Shown: positions 45,591 to 57,488 of the stretch, piece after piece
Numbering within the stretch: the first letter of the stretch is position 1
How the letters are laid out: each line of letters begins with the position of its first letter
Origin: Lineus longissimus
Taxonomy: Eukaryota; Nemertea; Pilidiophora; Heteronemertea; Lineidae
Assembly: GCF_910592395.1 (NCBI RefSeq)
Contig: NC_088321.1
Span: forward strand, 11,968,001 to 12,032,000
Direction: 5' to 3'
Length of the DNA stretch: 64,000 bases
Position numbers and translations under genes: made by a program
The notes under the pieces: model-generated
The model's input: the letters and a program-made list of their open reading frames with translations, nothing else
Told to the model about the DNA's origin: nothing
Database searches by the model: none

Positions 45591-47211
45591 TCCAGATATG
45601 AATGTGCACAAGAAATGGAAAATTCGAAATATTACTGAATTATCCCTTATTTCCGTGCAGCGATCATATCTATTGACAACGCGCTGCCTTAGCTGGGGAA
45701 TATGAAGGCATCATCTTGTTGGAGCTCGATCACCCCGATACCAAGACGACACTGAAAATTATGTTAGATCAGAGTCGTTGCACTATCAGCGAAAAGTCCA
45801 GTAAGGTTTTTGTGGCCCGATGTGTCTTCGAGGACTATGAACCCACACACCGGTCGGCAGACGGGAAGGAATAAAATTTCCACATCCGGCTCGCATAGGC
45901 TTGAGTAAGTAACTAAGGTAACCGAACAGTAAGCAAGTACACCTACCCATGCGCAACCCTAACCGGATTTGGATAATTTTGAAACGGAAGACTCCATGGC
46001 GACGTAAAACAAATATCAAATCGTCTTTAAAGTAGATTTTTGGCGGTATTTTATTGGTTGTTCGCGAGGGGGTGGTGGGGTGGTGGTGGGGGGGGGGGCA
46101 GACACATGCAGAGCTCGTAATGTATGTTTGATAACAACCACGATTAGCAACCGTGTAAATATGGAAACTACGTTGATATTAATGAGAATGAATGCCTACT
46201 GATTCTGATATGCTTGTTACAAGAGACATACCGTATTGATTATTGAGAATGTAAACAACTAATTGGCAGCATCATGTGCGTTGGGCATGCTATGTTTGGT
46301 CTGTTCCTTATGTTTAGTCTATATGATTGGGATCAGCGTGGACTTGAATGACCTCGTCGATTGGTTATCGCGTGATGTCGTATTCCCGGTGGGTAAATGT
46401 ATCTGTTGGCCTAAGAAATATACGTGCTTACCTGGAGACAGACAAAAGATTTGTTCATTTTGAGGGGCGTATATCAGGCCCGCATTCATTATTTTTAGCC
46501 TTGTTTCTATTGTGTTGCCTTCATCCACCGTGGTATTGGTCACAAATTGGACTCATTCCACGATCTTTCCTCGGGATGAACTGATGTCGTTTGCATGTTT
46601 TTTTCCGATAGGACAAAGATTTACAACTCCAAAAAAGCCGGCTGTTTCAGTTTTATATTTTACAGTTCGATCGTGACAGTGCACTTGCATACAGTGTATA
46701 TGATTTAACAAACAATTGTATGTGTGAAAACCGGCGCCACACAAATACGATACTCCAGATATTGTGTTCCCTTCAGGTGGCAAGTGGTGGGCCACTACTT
46801 CCTAGCCACGAGGCACATTCCGCACTTGGGAGATTACAACTTGACTGGTTGTCATATTGAGCGATTTGAACCTTAGCCAGCATCGGTTACTAGTAACATT
46901 TTGACCAGGCTTGAATCGAATTCTCATTGCAATCTCTGTCTTCAGACACACGAACAGTTACCTTTTTTACAAACTGCCAAGACCCTGATTCAAACCTTGT
47001 GCCGCAATAAGTATGAAAGCCGATTTACGAGTGTTGCGTACGTGAGTTTGCGTGCTTGAGCATGCTTGATGACATACACTAATCTGTGATCATCGCAATT
47101 TGTCTTTTGTAAGGGTTGCAAAACATACATATTTCAATGGAACTTGTCCTTTTCCAAATCGAGTGCACGCAAGTACAAATAGTGTCATCTATCCGGGGAA
47201 ATGTGTCTGTT
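45591..47211 (+). other. Spacer of unit 5, middle part
   Basis: Normal array sequence between the two large insertions. It includes a GGTGG/poly-G expansion at about 46068-46099 (G4-prone). Confidence 0.6.
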
Positions 47212-47286
47212 ATGGCTCAGTTCGTCATATCTACATATTACTCTGAATTTCGTCAGATATTTTTGAGCTATATTCATTGTGAAATA
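47212..47286. repeat. Left target-site duplication of LINE (75 bp)
   Basis: ATGGCTCAGTTCG to GTGAAATA. Matches 52333-52407 with a single difference (GAGCTA/GAGCCA). The other units have this segment once. Confidence 0.85.
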
Positions 47287-47598
47287 ATCGTTATATAAAC
47301 GTTAATAAGCGTTAATAAGATGGCTGCCAAATGGCGGTAGTATTTGATTTGTTCTCTGACGAAATCGGAATTTATCGCAGTAATCAAGAAGTCCTATCGT
47401 GATCGTAGGGACTGATATAAGCGTGTAGGTGAGACTGACTGATATCTGATAGACTTTTGCCAGGTTTCATTCCTGGATTGTGAGTTTTTGGAGCTGTAAA
47501 TGTCCCAAGTCGTTCTAAAAATTCCATAGTGCATTACAGTGCACATACATGAACATACATACGTTTAAGGACAATCCGTATGTGTTCATTCGTCACGC

Positions 47599-49131
47599 AT
47601 GGCTGCGTCATCGACTCAAAAGACTTTAGAGGATTGCGATTCGGTCTGGTCGTTGTCTGGGACGCCGACCAACAAGCGGTCGTTCAATAAGTTGACACCA
47701 GATGGCAAGAAAGTGAGTCCCGAGCACAAAATGTCAAAGGTTGGTGACGGCAGCAATGAGGGCGATGCTGATGATGAGCGCGAGAAGGATGATGTGACAG
47801 ATGTGAATACTAGTAAACAAGATGACGGTCATACTGGGGATTGTCAGACTCCAGTGACCATATGTGACCCGGTTCTGGCATATATCGTATATGGTGTCCA
47901 CTCGGGGCCATTTGATGCCATTAAAAAGGCTGTGGTTGGTTTCTTCTCGCCGAATGACATTCTTAGTGCGAAAAACCTGTTATGGGAGAAAGGTGACAAC
48001 AGTGTATTGGGTAAGAAAGAGACGAGAAAGACCTCTGTAAATCGGTCAGAGGAGGCAGCAAACGCAGTAGACATTATTCAGGCTATTAAAAAGCTAGATT
48101 CTGCAGATATGTTGCCGAAGTTTGTGATTGACGCAGAGGATCTTGGGAAGATTCCACGTGCTCATCCCGAAGAGTTAAATAACATTTCATTAGTTGATCG
48201 CCTGTCGAAACTAGAATGCAGGCTCGCGGAGGTGCAGAAAGTCGCTACCAAAAACTCTATTGAAATCTTTGATATCACAGCGAGAGAACAGAAACGGGAA
48301 GCAAACTTCGATAGGGAGGCAGTGTGTGTCGAAAGTGAAATACAATCGAGCGAGACGGAGACGTGTACTGAGAATCCCAAAGCAAATGGCGCATACAGTT
48401 CTTATATGCCACCGCAGTGCAGTATGTCATTGGTTAATGCGCGAGCTAGTATCGGTAGCAGGGGTCACCGTGGTCGTCGGGGAGGCAGTCGTGGCTGGCC
48501 TCACATCATGTATCCGTCCGGAACGAGGATGGAGACAAAAGAGCTGCCTGTAGGAAAGTCGTACGCCAAGGCCGCATCAACCTTGCCGTCCGAGTCTTTC
48601 CGTGGGAAAGACGACAATCAAGGTCTATCGCAGGACTCCCGGTCCGGCGGCGTATCCGCACCTATTCACAAAAATGTGCTGCGTCTTAGGGGATGCAGTA
48701 AATCAGAAAATCAGTACAGGAGCTCTGACGGTGACAGTGATGTCTTCGAAAAGGGCAGATATGAAGTGCAGCGAGAAAAGAAACGTGAAATGAATAGGCG
48801 TCGCGCAATCGTTGGGAAAGCTAAGTGCAGTGATAAACTTATAGCAGGTCCGGAGCCTGCCAGGGATGTGTTTGTGTACCGATTGAGAAAAGGCACAGTT
48901 GAGTCTGATCTCGAGGAATATGTCAAAGAACAGGACATAAATGTGCGTGCTGTTAAACGTTTATCACACCCAGATTCAGCATACTGTTCATTTAGGATAA
49001 CTGTCGGGAAAACAGACTACCCGAAACTCATGAGTGAGGACATGTGGCCGGAGGGCGTCACGGTCCGCAAGTATGTCGTTCCGTCTAAAAGTCGCGAACA
49101 AAACAGACAGCAAGGTGTTGATGATAAGTAG
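47599..49131 (+). CDS. LINE ORF1 protein
   Basis: 510 aa from ATG 47599. It has an acidic, polar N-terminus, then a conserved-looking central domain at about residues 90-190. A likely coiled coil follows at about 200-245 and an arginine/glycine-rich RGG-like stretch near 287-300. The C-terminal domain at about 420-495 looks RNA-recognition-like (VFVYRLRKGT...). This is the expected chaperone/RNA-binding partner of the LINE ribonucleoprotein. Intact. It overlaps the ORF2 start by 11 nt (ATGATAAGTAG), suggesting coupled reinitiation. Confidence 0.75.
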   Translation: MAASSTQKTLEDCDSVWSLSGTPTNKRSFNKLTPDGKKVSPEHKMSKVGDGSNEGDADDEREKDDVTDVNTSKQDDGHTGDCQTPVTICDPVLAYIVYGVHSGPFDAIKKAVVGFFSPNDILSAKNLLWEKGDNSVLGKKETRKTSVNRSEEAANAVDIIQAIKKLDSADMLPKFVIDAEDLGKIPRAHPEELNNISLVDRLSKLECRLAEVQKVATKNSIEIFDITAREQKREANFDREAVCVESEIQSSETETCTENPKANGAYSSYMPPQCSMSLVNARASIGSRGHRGRRGGSRGWPHIMYPSGTRMETKELPVGKSYAKAASTLPSESFRGKDDNQGLSQDSRSGGVSAPIHKNVLRLRGCSKSENQYRSSDGDSDVFEKGRYEVQREKKREMNRRRAIVGKAKCSDKLIAGPEPARDVFVYRLRKGTVESDLEEYVKEQDINVRAVKRLSHPDSAYCSFRITVGKTDYPKLMSEDMWPEGVTVRKYVVPSKSREQNRQQGVDDK

Positions 49132-52100
49132 GTCCCTAATTCTTTTACTGACAATAACTCTGGCTACACTTGTAAACACTTTGAAATGCACTACTTACAA
49201 CAGTAATGGTACTGGGCCTGGTAGACATGAATATTTAAGAGACCTTAGTAAGGATGCGGATTTCCTCTTCATACAGGAACATTGGTTGTATAATGAGCAA
49301 CTTAAGAAACTTGGTAGTGAAATTGGGAGTACCATTAATATTCATGGTGTCACTGGTATGGCAAGTGAATCTTTGTTGGTTGGCAGGCCTCACGGTGGCG
49401 CTGCAATCGCGTGGAACGCTCATAGTGATGCATGTGTTAAACCAATTCAATGGGAATCAAAGAGGGTATGCGCTGTGCAGGTTGATAGCCCTGGTTTACA
49501 AAATGAAATGTTGTTGATAAATGTGTACATGCCTACTGATGGGCAAGATATTGAAATTTTTAATGGTGTCCTGCAAGAGATCTCTGCAATTATAGAAATG
49601 TCAAATGTTAATGATGTTATTATTGGAGGGGATTGGAATACCGACTTCAGCAGGGCCGGGTCAGATAATACTAGGGCGTTGTTGAACTTTTTGGAGAGGG
49701 AGAGTCTGTTCTGTGGAAGAACGCATGCCGTATGTAATGTAGAATATACATTTGAGAGTAAGATCACAGGCGCAAGATCCCTTTTGGATCATTTTATAAT
49801 CTCAGAAAATGTTTTTAATAGGATCGAGCAGTACACTGCTCTGCATAGGGCTGACAACCCCTCAGATCACTCCAGCCTTTCTATGATATTGAGTACTGAT
49901 GTTCAGGTCTTTGGATATGAAAATAAGGACGTAAGAAATGAGTCTAGGCAAATACTAGACTGGGATAAAGCAGGACCTGAGGACATTATGAGATACAAAG
50001 AGGCTTTAGATGAAAACCTGAGAGTTATTGCTATCCCGGATGACCTGACACGCTGCGGCGATCCATTCTGTGTCATGCACAATGAGGTAATTGATCGGCT
50101 TCATGAGGAGATCATTGCGGCGTGCATTTCGGCTGGGGAGGAATCTATACCTCTAAAACATGTGAAAAGTGGGGTACGTGAGGACCAGGGCAGAGCCGGG
50201 TGGACCGATGAGGTGAAAGAGTATAGGCAACGAGCTATGTTCTGGCATAATCTCTGGAAGGAGAATGGTAGGCCGCGGCTGGGGGTGATCGCTGACATAA
50301 GGCGCCATACAAGGGCCTTGTATCATCTATCAGTTAAACGAAACAAGACAAATCATGATAGGGTTGCAGCAAATAAGTTAGCCGAGTCACTCGGAAATAA
50401 TGATAAAAATGAGTTTTGGAAGAATGTGAAGAAGGTTAAGGGAACAAGAGCTATGCAACCAAATAGCATGGACGGAGTTAGTGGCATGGACGCTACATGT
50501 AATCTCTTTGGCGAAAAATTCAAAAGTTTGTATAACTCGGTGTCGTACAATGTAAATGAGATGAATGACTTGAAGAGGGATCTGGATTTAGGAATCGCCA
50601 GTGGTTGTCGGGATGGTAATTGTGATGCCAGTCATGGTATTTCATTCCAAGAGGTAGTTGGTGGGATCAGGCGATTAAAGCGCGGAAAGACGGATAGTAA
50701 TCCTAAAATAATGTCAGATCTTTTTATCAATGGGAGTCAAAGGTTGAATGTGTATTTGTCACTTGTATTGAGTTCCATGATGAGTCATGGTTATTGTCCC
50801 CGTGGTTTCGTTCAAACCAGAGTTATTCCAATTCCGAAGAACAGCAGAAAGTCTTTAAATGTCTCAGATAATTATCGTGGTATCTCTTTAAGTAGCATCA
50901 TCGGAAAAATTATGGACAACATTTTCTTAAAAAAGTATGAGAAGGTTTTACAGACCTCCGATGCTCAATTTGGTTTTAAGACTGGTGTTTCTACGGCGGC
51001 GTGCAGTTCAATTGTAAATGAGGTCATTAATTATTATAAAAGCTGTAACACAGCAGTATATTGTGTCATGCTGGACGCTAGCCGGGCTTTTGATTGCGTG
51101 CATTTTGTAAAGTGATTCTGTCTTTTGACTAAAAAAGGGTTGTGCCCGTTTGCGGCAAGGTTTCTGGCATCTTTATACACCCAACAACGGGTGAGAGTTC
51201 AATGGGGGGAATGTGTCTCAGCAGAATTTGCTGTCTCTAATGGTGTGAAACAAGGTGGTGTATTGTCTCCTGTACTCTTTGGTATTTACATAGATGAGCT
51301 AGTGGCGAATTTAAAGAAGGCTGGTTTTGGGTGCCATGTTGGTAACCTCTTTTGTGGCGTCTTTGCCTTCGCAGACGACCTAATCATGCTTGCACCCTCA
51401 TTACGTGGGTTGAAGAAAATGTTGAGTACAGCAAGTTGTTTTTCAATTGACTTTAATATTTCGTTCAATGCATCAAAAAGTAGATTTTTAGTTTTTGGGT
51501 TAGATGATCCACCAAGGGCATTGTTTTTTGAGGGCACACAGATACTCATATCTATGGAGGAAGAACACCTCGGTATTATTTTGGGTCCTCGTGTTGATCG
51601 GAGACGAGTAGAGCTTTTAATAAATGACTTGTACAAAAGAACTAACATGTTAATGGCACAGTTCAGATTTGCCCATGCGCATGTAAGGTACGCACTTTTC
51701 AAAAGTTTTTGTATGTCTTTATATGGTTCCCAGCTTCTGGACTTGTCTAAGCCTTATATGGAGGAATTGTTTGTTGCGTGGCGGAAGTGTCTGCGACGGG
51801 TTTTAAATCTACCATACAGGACTCACAATGATTTACTGCCGTGCATTGTTCACGACTTTTGTATTGAAATTGAACTAGAAAAACGGTTAATGAATTTTAT
51901 GGGTGGTATGTCTTCATCTAAGAATGTATTTGTCAGCTTGTGTTTTAAACTTGTGTGTCAGGGGAGTGAATCTTCACTGGGGAGAAGTGTCAACATGTTG
52001 TATGCAAAATATGGGTTAGATAGGAACAATGTGGACAGCTGGGGAGATATGTTGAGGGTTTTTTATATAGTGAATGATAAGAACGGGCAAAATAGGTTAG

Positions 52101-52201
52101 CGGAACAGATTAGCGAATTGATGGTCATGCGAGACGTAGGGGATGCGGCGTTTAATCATAGGGAATTAACAGAAATGATTGATTTTCTGTGCACTAGTTA
52201 A
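49121..52201 (+). pseudogene. LINE ORF2 (endonuclease-reverse transcriptase) with one internal stop
   Basis: A 1027-codon frame from ATG 49121. Residues about 30-260 are an APE-like endonuclease with GDWNTD (D171) and SDH (H250). The reverse transcriptase runs from about residue 560, with DASRAFD (D652), NGVKQGGVLSP and FADD (D752, D753). A single in-frame TGA at 51113-51115 (codon 665) interrupts the RT between the first and second catalytic aspartate blocks; the frame continues unchanged after it. No other lesion was seen. The C-terminus lacks the zinc knuckle seen in the fragment at 28033. The copy is likely inactive but young. Confidence 0.8.
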
Positions 52202-52332
52202 ATTCTTTGAACCTTGATTTTTCACGGATATGTAAATAGATCGTTGTAAACAAGCACCTAGCACCCAGCACAAATCTGTAAATGCACCACATGTGTCAGA
52301 ACTATTTCTCGACGAATAAACACACATATATA

Positions 52333-52407
52333 ATGGCTCAGTTCGTCATATCTACATATTACTCTGAATTTCGTCAGATATTTTTGAGCCATATTCATTG
52401 TGAAATA
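52333..52407. repeat. Right target-site duplication of LINE (75 bp)
   Basis: Partner of 47212-47286; continues into normal array sequence. Confidence 0.85.
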
Positions 52408-53319
52408 CAGCAAAATGTAAATTATGCATAATACAATTAAATATTAATGTCTGTTGTTTGATACAATACAGCAATCAATTGCTGATTGTTTGATATAATG
52501 CTATTAGACGTAATTATACACTTCTGCAATACTCTCCATCACTCCACAAGATGGCGCGGAAGTATACTTTTCGCCGCATCGAAGCCACGTGATGACAGAG
52601 AATACGTTGTCGGCTGCACTTTCAAAAGGTTTTCAAAGTAATTTTACTCTCAGAAATAAAGTGAATTTAAGTGAATGAAACCAACCACAGTTTATTTACT
52701 CATCACAGTAAGACATATTGTTGTGACTTAAAGGCCCCCCAATGGCGGTCCCCAAAAGGAACCATGTTCTGAAAGATAGACACGCCTTTGGGAGACCAAG
52801 AAGTTACCTTTAATACGATGCATGCCTTTATTGCGGTAGACGAAAAACCAAATGTATTTGATTTGGCACTGGTCAGTCTATAGGCCTGTGTTTCGGCCTC
52901 GGTCGGCCTGCCAAATTTCCGAATTCTCATCGTGGGAACACAATTGACGCTCCAGAATTTCAAAAACTGTCAGTCAGCTCAACCTCGTGCTCATGTTGCC
53001 TCTGTCCTGGTTTATACTGACCCGTACTCGAAACTGCAGCGAAAGAGGCTGATAGCTTTTTTCTAATAAGTCCGGTCTGCCCGGCTGGGACAGAATTTCT
53101 GTTCCACTTCGGTCGGCGGTGGACTTTTTGTGTCGATTGTTTATTTATCTTCTACTCCGTCAGCTACGCCACCTAAAGTCAAGTAAGATGTGATGGCTGC
53201 GCCATCTAATGTAGAAATATTATACGTAACTTAGAAATAATGGCTCCAATCAATTATTAGTTGTACTCTCTGTATGGGAAACAAGATAAATACTGCAGAA
53301 AAAAATACAGCGACCAGCA
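52408..53319 (+). other. Spacer of unit 5, distal part to B5
   Basis: Normal array sequence close to unit 3. CTCF-like sites b (52544-52557) and d (53199-53207) are intact. Confidence 0.6.
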
Positions 53320-53625
53320 ATGAAAATTTCCACAGCGATTTATGTTGTGTTATTCGCCCGACAGGAGGCAGTGCTGGCATTCCTATCCGCAATACTCACA
53401 CGTTGTTCATCACGTGTCTCAATCCAAGCAAATCTCGGTGAAATTGGAACGGCATCAAAAATCGAGTGCTGCCTTCAATGCACTGATAATGACTGTTTGA
53501 CGATAAAGCATATTTTAACTGAAAACCGGTGCCAACTCAGCTTTTCTAAACCGAAGCCGTTGAACGACGCAATGTCAAACTACAGTGGGGGTCGTTTATA
53601 TTCAAAATGTAGACGACAGCATTCG
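53320..53625 (+). CDS. Exon B, copy 5
   Basis: 102 residues, translation identical to copy 3. Donor TCG|GTAAGG, phase 0. The B-to-C intron (53626-54322) lacks the 480-bp insertion of unit 3. The B-to-A route would run to 59597 and must span the Harbinger element. Confidence 0.6.
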
Positions 53626-54322
53626 GTAAGGGAAACATACCCTGTAGTAGTACTGTTTCACCGATCTAGGACCGTTTCTGCAAAATCGATTCAGTCGTTC
53701 GATTAACTATCTGAACAAGTCTAATTGAAGAGGTGATTGAGTGCAAGAACAACTCCAGTCTTTATTTCAGGTACTTTAGTATTTTCAACACTAAACCCCT
53801 TCCCTGTCCGTCATTTTTGCAGATGGCCACGTGCAAATGTGTCTGACATGACTGGACAATAGCAACAGAAGGTACTTCTTGCACAAAACCTTTAGATTTT
53901 AAAGGAATTGTAAAACAGAGCCAATGCCATATTCTGAGAGCAATTTTGATTTTTAAAAAAATCGCAAATCGTTATGTCAGCCAGCCAACCAGTGTTTCAC
54001 TTCTGGTGCTAGCAATATTTTTGAATAGTGACTTCAGTAGTTCTTGCACTGAGGTCTTCAATTATGAAAGACAATTGGTGGGCGACGCAAAGTTGTGCAG
54101 TGGTCATGTCGCCATGATATTGGCCTTGGCATTTATCTCTATTCGAGGACATTGGACATTATTATATGTACATGAAGTTAAAGAAACGCACGGTCTTAGA
54201 TCGGTCAAACTAGGGTAATTACTTACAATGTTTGTAAGTCTCGTCGATGACAAAGCCAGGCTGTAATATACTTGATGCAACACATATATATTTAGATAGT
54301 AGGTACATTTACATGTTGTCAG

Positions 54323-54574
54323 ATTCGCGTTCTGTACAGCTACAATACCAAAGCAAAATGCGGAGAATCGATTACTTCGAGTTCAGGTCGCAGATTTACC
54401 CAGTGCACAAGTTCATTCGATCCCACACCAAAGGTTACACTGGTACATCGATTCGGTTCGCATTCGTTACGTTTTGACTTGTTTTGCGAGGCGGAGTTTT
54501 GCAAGAGGTCTAAATCAGGATATTTTCAAAACATCTGTTTTAGATCCAAGCAGGATCGATCTTGCATAGCATAG
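54323..54574 (+). CDS. Exon C, copy 5 (3-residue deletion)
   Basis: 83 residues. An in-frame 9-nt deletion removes V-C-N at the start, leaving six cysteines. Stop and AATAAA (54854) kept. The downstream sequence matches unit 2. Confidence 0.5.
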   Translation: MRVLYSYNTKAKCGESITSSSGRRFTQCTSSFDPTPKVTLVHRFGSHSLRFDLFCEAEFCKRSKSGYFQNICFRSKQDRSCIA

Positions 54575-55184
54575 CTTGTTATGTCTTGGAGGGATAACTT
54601 GAGCAGGTCACGACCACGGGCTGAAGAAGCACCATGTAGTTCACGTTGTTTTCTAGTGTTGATGTTAGGATCAATAACACAATGCAGTGCAGTGCAGTAC
54701 GTTGAATGCGACATTGACATGCACTCAATGCAAGTGCAGCGTATTGCAATAACATTGCACCCGCTACTGCTTCTGTTATGTGGAAATGGCACACTAAATC
54801 CGATAGAAGGCGCTATCACTCTTATAACGCTACGACGGAGACAGACGTTCACCAATAAAACACAACAAATGGTGTGCATCGACAACGACCCCATTAGGTC
54901 ACGTGGTGTGATATAACAGATGACCCGATGCAATCGTGGACCTTTTATCATGTTTATGCTTTGTTGCAAGTGTTTCCATGAATAAATTGCTTTAATGCTG
55001 GCATCTTGTGCATTTGATTTGCTGTTGTCGTCACATAATGAACACACAATTATATTCAGAATGATCGGATACCTACCTCATGAATCCTAAGGGGATAGAT
55101 ACACGGGGCAGAATGTAAAGTAATTTGAGGCTGGACCCATCAAAGCGAACGGACTTGTTTGAATGAGCGCAACGTTATAAAATT
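54575..55184 (+). other. 3' region of exon C5
   Basis: Contains the AATAAA at 54854. No gene supported; long ORFs on the minus strand are mirrored in other units and look like shadows. Confidence 0.5.
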
Positions 55185-55413
55185 CTGGGCCCAATCTCAT
55201 GAAACGCTTCTAAGCCTAGTTGACAGCTAATTTGGCCTGTAGTTGGCTGCTATCCCTAGTTGCCTTCTAAGTGTTTTTCATGAAATGTCACTAGGCCTAG
55301 TTACATGCTAAGTTGACTGCTAAAGTTAGAGATGATCTGGGGCACCTCTAAATCTCTAGTTGTCAACTATTTTATCATTTGCCTGACTGGCATCGACGAG
55401 AGAACAAGTAAAC

Positions 55414-56454
55414 ATGGCAAGAAGGATATTTGAGCTTGCGGAACTTGTAGAGAGGCGCCGCGCTTTACGACGAGAGCGAGTTTTTAGAGATCGTCGGAAT
55501 CCTCTGGACATCTTTAGTGACGGGGAATTGCTTCAGAGATACAGATTCTCTCGAAATGGGATCATGTTCATCACTGACTTAGTCACCCCACATATTGAGC
55601 ATCCAACAAGACGAAGCAGTGCCCTACTTCCATATCAACAAGTCCTCATTGCCCTGCAGTATTACGGGACAGGGACATTCCATAAGGTTGTCGGAGATCC
55701 GTTGCAAGTGTCACCGGCAACTGCTAACCGAGCAATCCATCGTGTTTCCAATGCCTTGGCTGGAAGGATAAATGAATTCATCAAATTTCCGGAGGGGAAT
55801 GAATTAGGACCCATTAAGGATGGTTTCTACCAAATGCGACACTTTCCTGGTGTGATAGGGTGTGTCGATGGGACTCATGTCTGGATTATCTCACCACATC
55901 AAAACGAAGTTGACTATGTGAACAGAAAGGGTTATCATTCGATTAACGTGCAAGTGATGTGTGACCATAGGGGCAAGTGGATAAATCTAGTTGCTAGATG
56001 GCCTGGCTCGGCGCATGACAGCCGAATTCTCAGATCAAGCCAGGTTTGGGACACAATGGAGGCTGGTTTGGTTCAAGCATTCATCCTTGGTGATAGTGGT
56101 TATCCATGTCGCAACTGGTTGATGACACCACTCTTGAATCCAACCACAGCATCAGAGCGTCGATACAATGCTGCCCATAAGTCTACACGGGTGTTGGTGG
56201 AACAAACCATTGGGAGATGGAAGCGTCGCTTTTATCTTCTCCATCTCGAGAGTAGATTGAAAGACCCAGAGAGTACCTGTAAGGTTATTGCTGCCACGGC
56301 TGTGCTACATAACATTGCAGTGGACCGAAATGAGCCGGATGTTGAGTACCCTGGACCAGTACGAGAGGAGGTGCGAGCTGAAGACTACCACGGAAATTTT
56401 GACATTGCTAATGGACATAGAGCAAGAACGTTGTTGATTCAGAATAGGTTTTAA
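55414..56454 (+). CDS. Harbinger transposase (HARBI1-like DDE nuclease)
   Basis: 346 aa, uninterrupted. An arginine-rich N-terminus is followed by an RYRFSR helix region (about 42-47) and a helix-turn-helix-like segment with SPATANRAIHRV. The DDE catalytic residues are D152 (GCVDGTH), D227 (LGDSGYP) and E263 (VEQTIGRWKRRF), 75 and 36 residues apart as expected for the family. It cuts and joins the element ends in the nucleus, needing the Myb-like partner for DNA binding and import. The start ATG at 55414 gives the usual family length. Confidence 0.9.
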   Translation: MARRIFELAELVERRRALRRERVFRDRRNPLDIFSDGELLQRYRFSRNGIMFITDLVTPHIEHPTRRSSALLPYQQVLIALQYYGTGTFHKVVGDPLQVSPATANRAIHRVSNALAGRINEFIKFPEGNELGPIKDGFYQMRHFPGVIGCVDGTHVWIISPHQNEVDYVNRKGYHSINVQVMCDHRGKWINLVARWPGSAHDSRILRSSQVWDTMEAGLVQAFILGDSGYPCRNWLMTPLLNPTTASERRYNAAHKSTRVLVEQTIGRWKRRFYLLHLESRLKDPESTCKVIAATAVLHNIAVDRNEPDVEYPGPVREEVRAEDYHGNFDIANGHRARTLLIQNRF

Positions 56455-56609
56455 TGGGACTATCTAGACAATGATAGTTGACACATCTACATGATGTTAT
56501 ACATATGTTATGTACCAAAAGTAGAACTTCACTGATAGCAGAACTTCACTGCTGTACTAGACTGGTTCCCTGTCTCTGCCGCTACGCTATACACCAAATC
56601 TAAGTATAA

Positions 56610-57488
56610 TTACAACTGAAACAAAACACTTCCTTCTTCAGTCTGCAATAGCGATGGTGGGTTTTCATCATTTAATTGGCGCTTTAACAGTTTAATTTGC
56701 AATTTCAGCTTCTCTTGTTTTAGTACCAAATTCTGACGTTTGATGAGCATGTTCTCCCTTTCTGTTTCAATGAGACTGTTGTATGCTTCATCTTTCTTTA
56801 GCTTCTTGGATGACGTGGGACTGCAGCAGCCCCTGGTAGCCGACTTTGATGAACTTGGCTTAGGCGTATCAATTTCATGGACATCGGTTAATAATTCTCC
56901 TACATGTACATCACTGCTATCCGATTCTGTAAAGAAAGTGGAACATCACTAAGACTAAACTCCTTTGGAGACACTTGAAAAATTTCAGTTGTAATACTAG
57001 TATGAAGTGTTCATCAAGAGAGGTGGATTTTAAAAGGAAGCAAGTGGCTACACTTAATTATATTTAGTACCAAAGTCATCTTGTCCAACCGACTTTGCTG
57101 TTACTCCAGACTCGACCCCAGTCAAACCCTGAAACCCCGGAGTATCTGCGCAAAGATGAAGCATCTTCTGTTGTGCTGGATTTGGCTCTGATGCCGGTTT
57201 TCCACCACCTGTTTTTGCTCGTGACTTTTTCTGCTGCTGTGCGATTTCCCGCGACTCTGACTTCAGTTTCGTCAGCCGAGATTTAAGGTCATCCAATGAC
57301 CGATTAGTGTCTGGAAATCGGGCACGATGCTGCGTAAGGATGTTTTCCCAGGCCTCTTTCTTCTTCCGATTTGTGTTTACATCCTTTTGTTTTGCATCTA
57401 TATTGTCTTTAAATTCCTCGTACTTCTGCGACAGGAAAAGGTTTTCATCCTGGCTGTAATTTGCCTTACGCTGCCTTTTCTGGGACAT
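56610..57488 (-). CDS. Harbinger Myb/SANT-like DNA-binding protein, two exons
   Basis: Exon 1 is 57488-57071 and exon 2 is 56926-56610, both on the minus strand. The donor is TTTG|GTACTA and the acceptor TTTCTTTACAG|AATCGG, both phase 1. The join gives 244 aa. Residues about 10-90 form a Myb/SANT-like (trihelix-type) domain starting YSQDENLFLSQKY. The middle is serine-rich. A C-terminal charged coiled coil lies at about 192-226 (SLIETERENML...). Without splicing the frame ends after 144 residues, so the intron is inferred from reading-frame continuity and the coiled coil usual in this family. Partner of the transposase. Confidence 0.75.

Larger units (their letters stand above)
47287..52332 (+). 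mobile_element. Near-complete non-LTR retrotransposon (LINE), 5.05 kb
   Basis: It comprises a 5'UTR of about 312 bp, ORF1, ORF2 (APE-type endonuclease plus reverse transcriptase) and a 131-bp 3'UTR with AATAAA at 52315-52320 and an ACACATATATA end in place of poly(A). It is inserted into array sequence with a 75-bp target duplication. The two-ORF design with an APE endonuclease fits the CR1/L2/Jockey group; the exact clade is not assignable by eye. Near AAGATGGCTGCC (about 47317) the 5'UTR carries a YY1-like site. Confidence 0.85.

Noticed and set aside
45560-45592. Helitron end (CTAA near the right edge of the 3.2-kb insertion plus an upstream hairpin)
   Set aside because: The hairpin is over 50 nt away rather than about 10, the left edge does not start with TC, and the target is not A|T.
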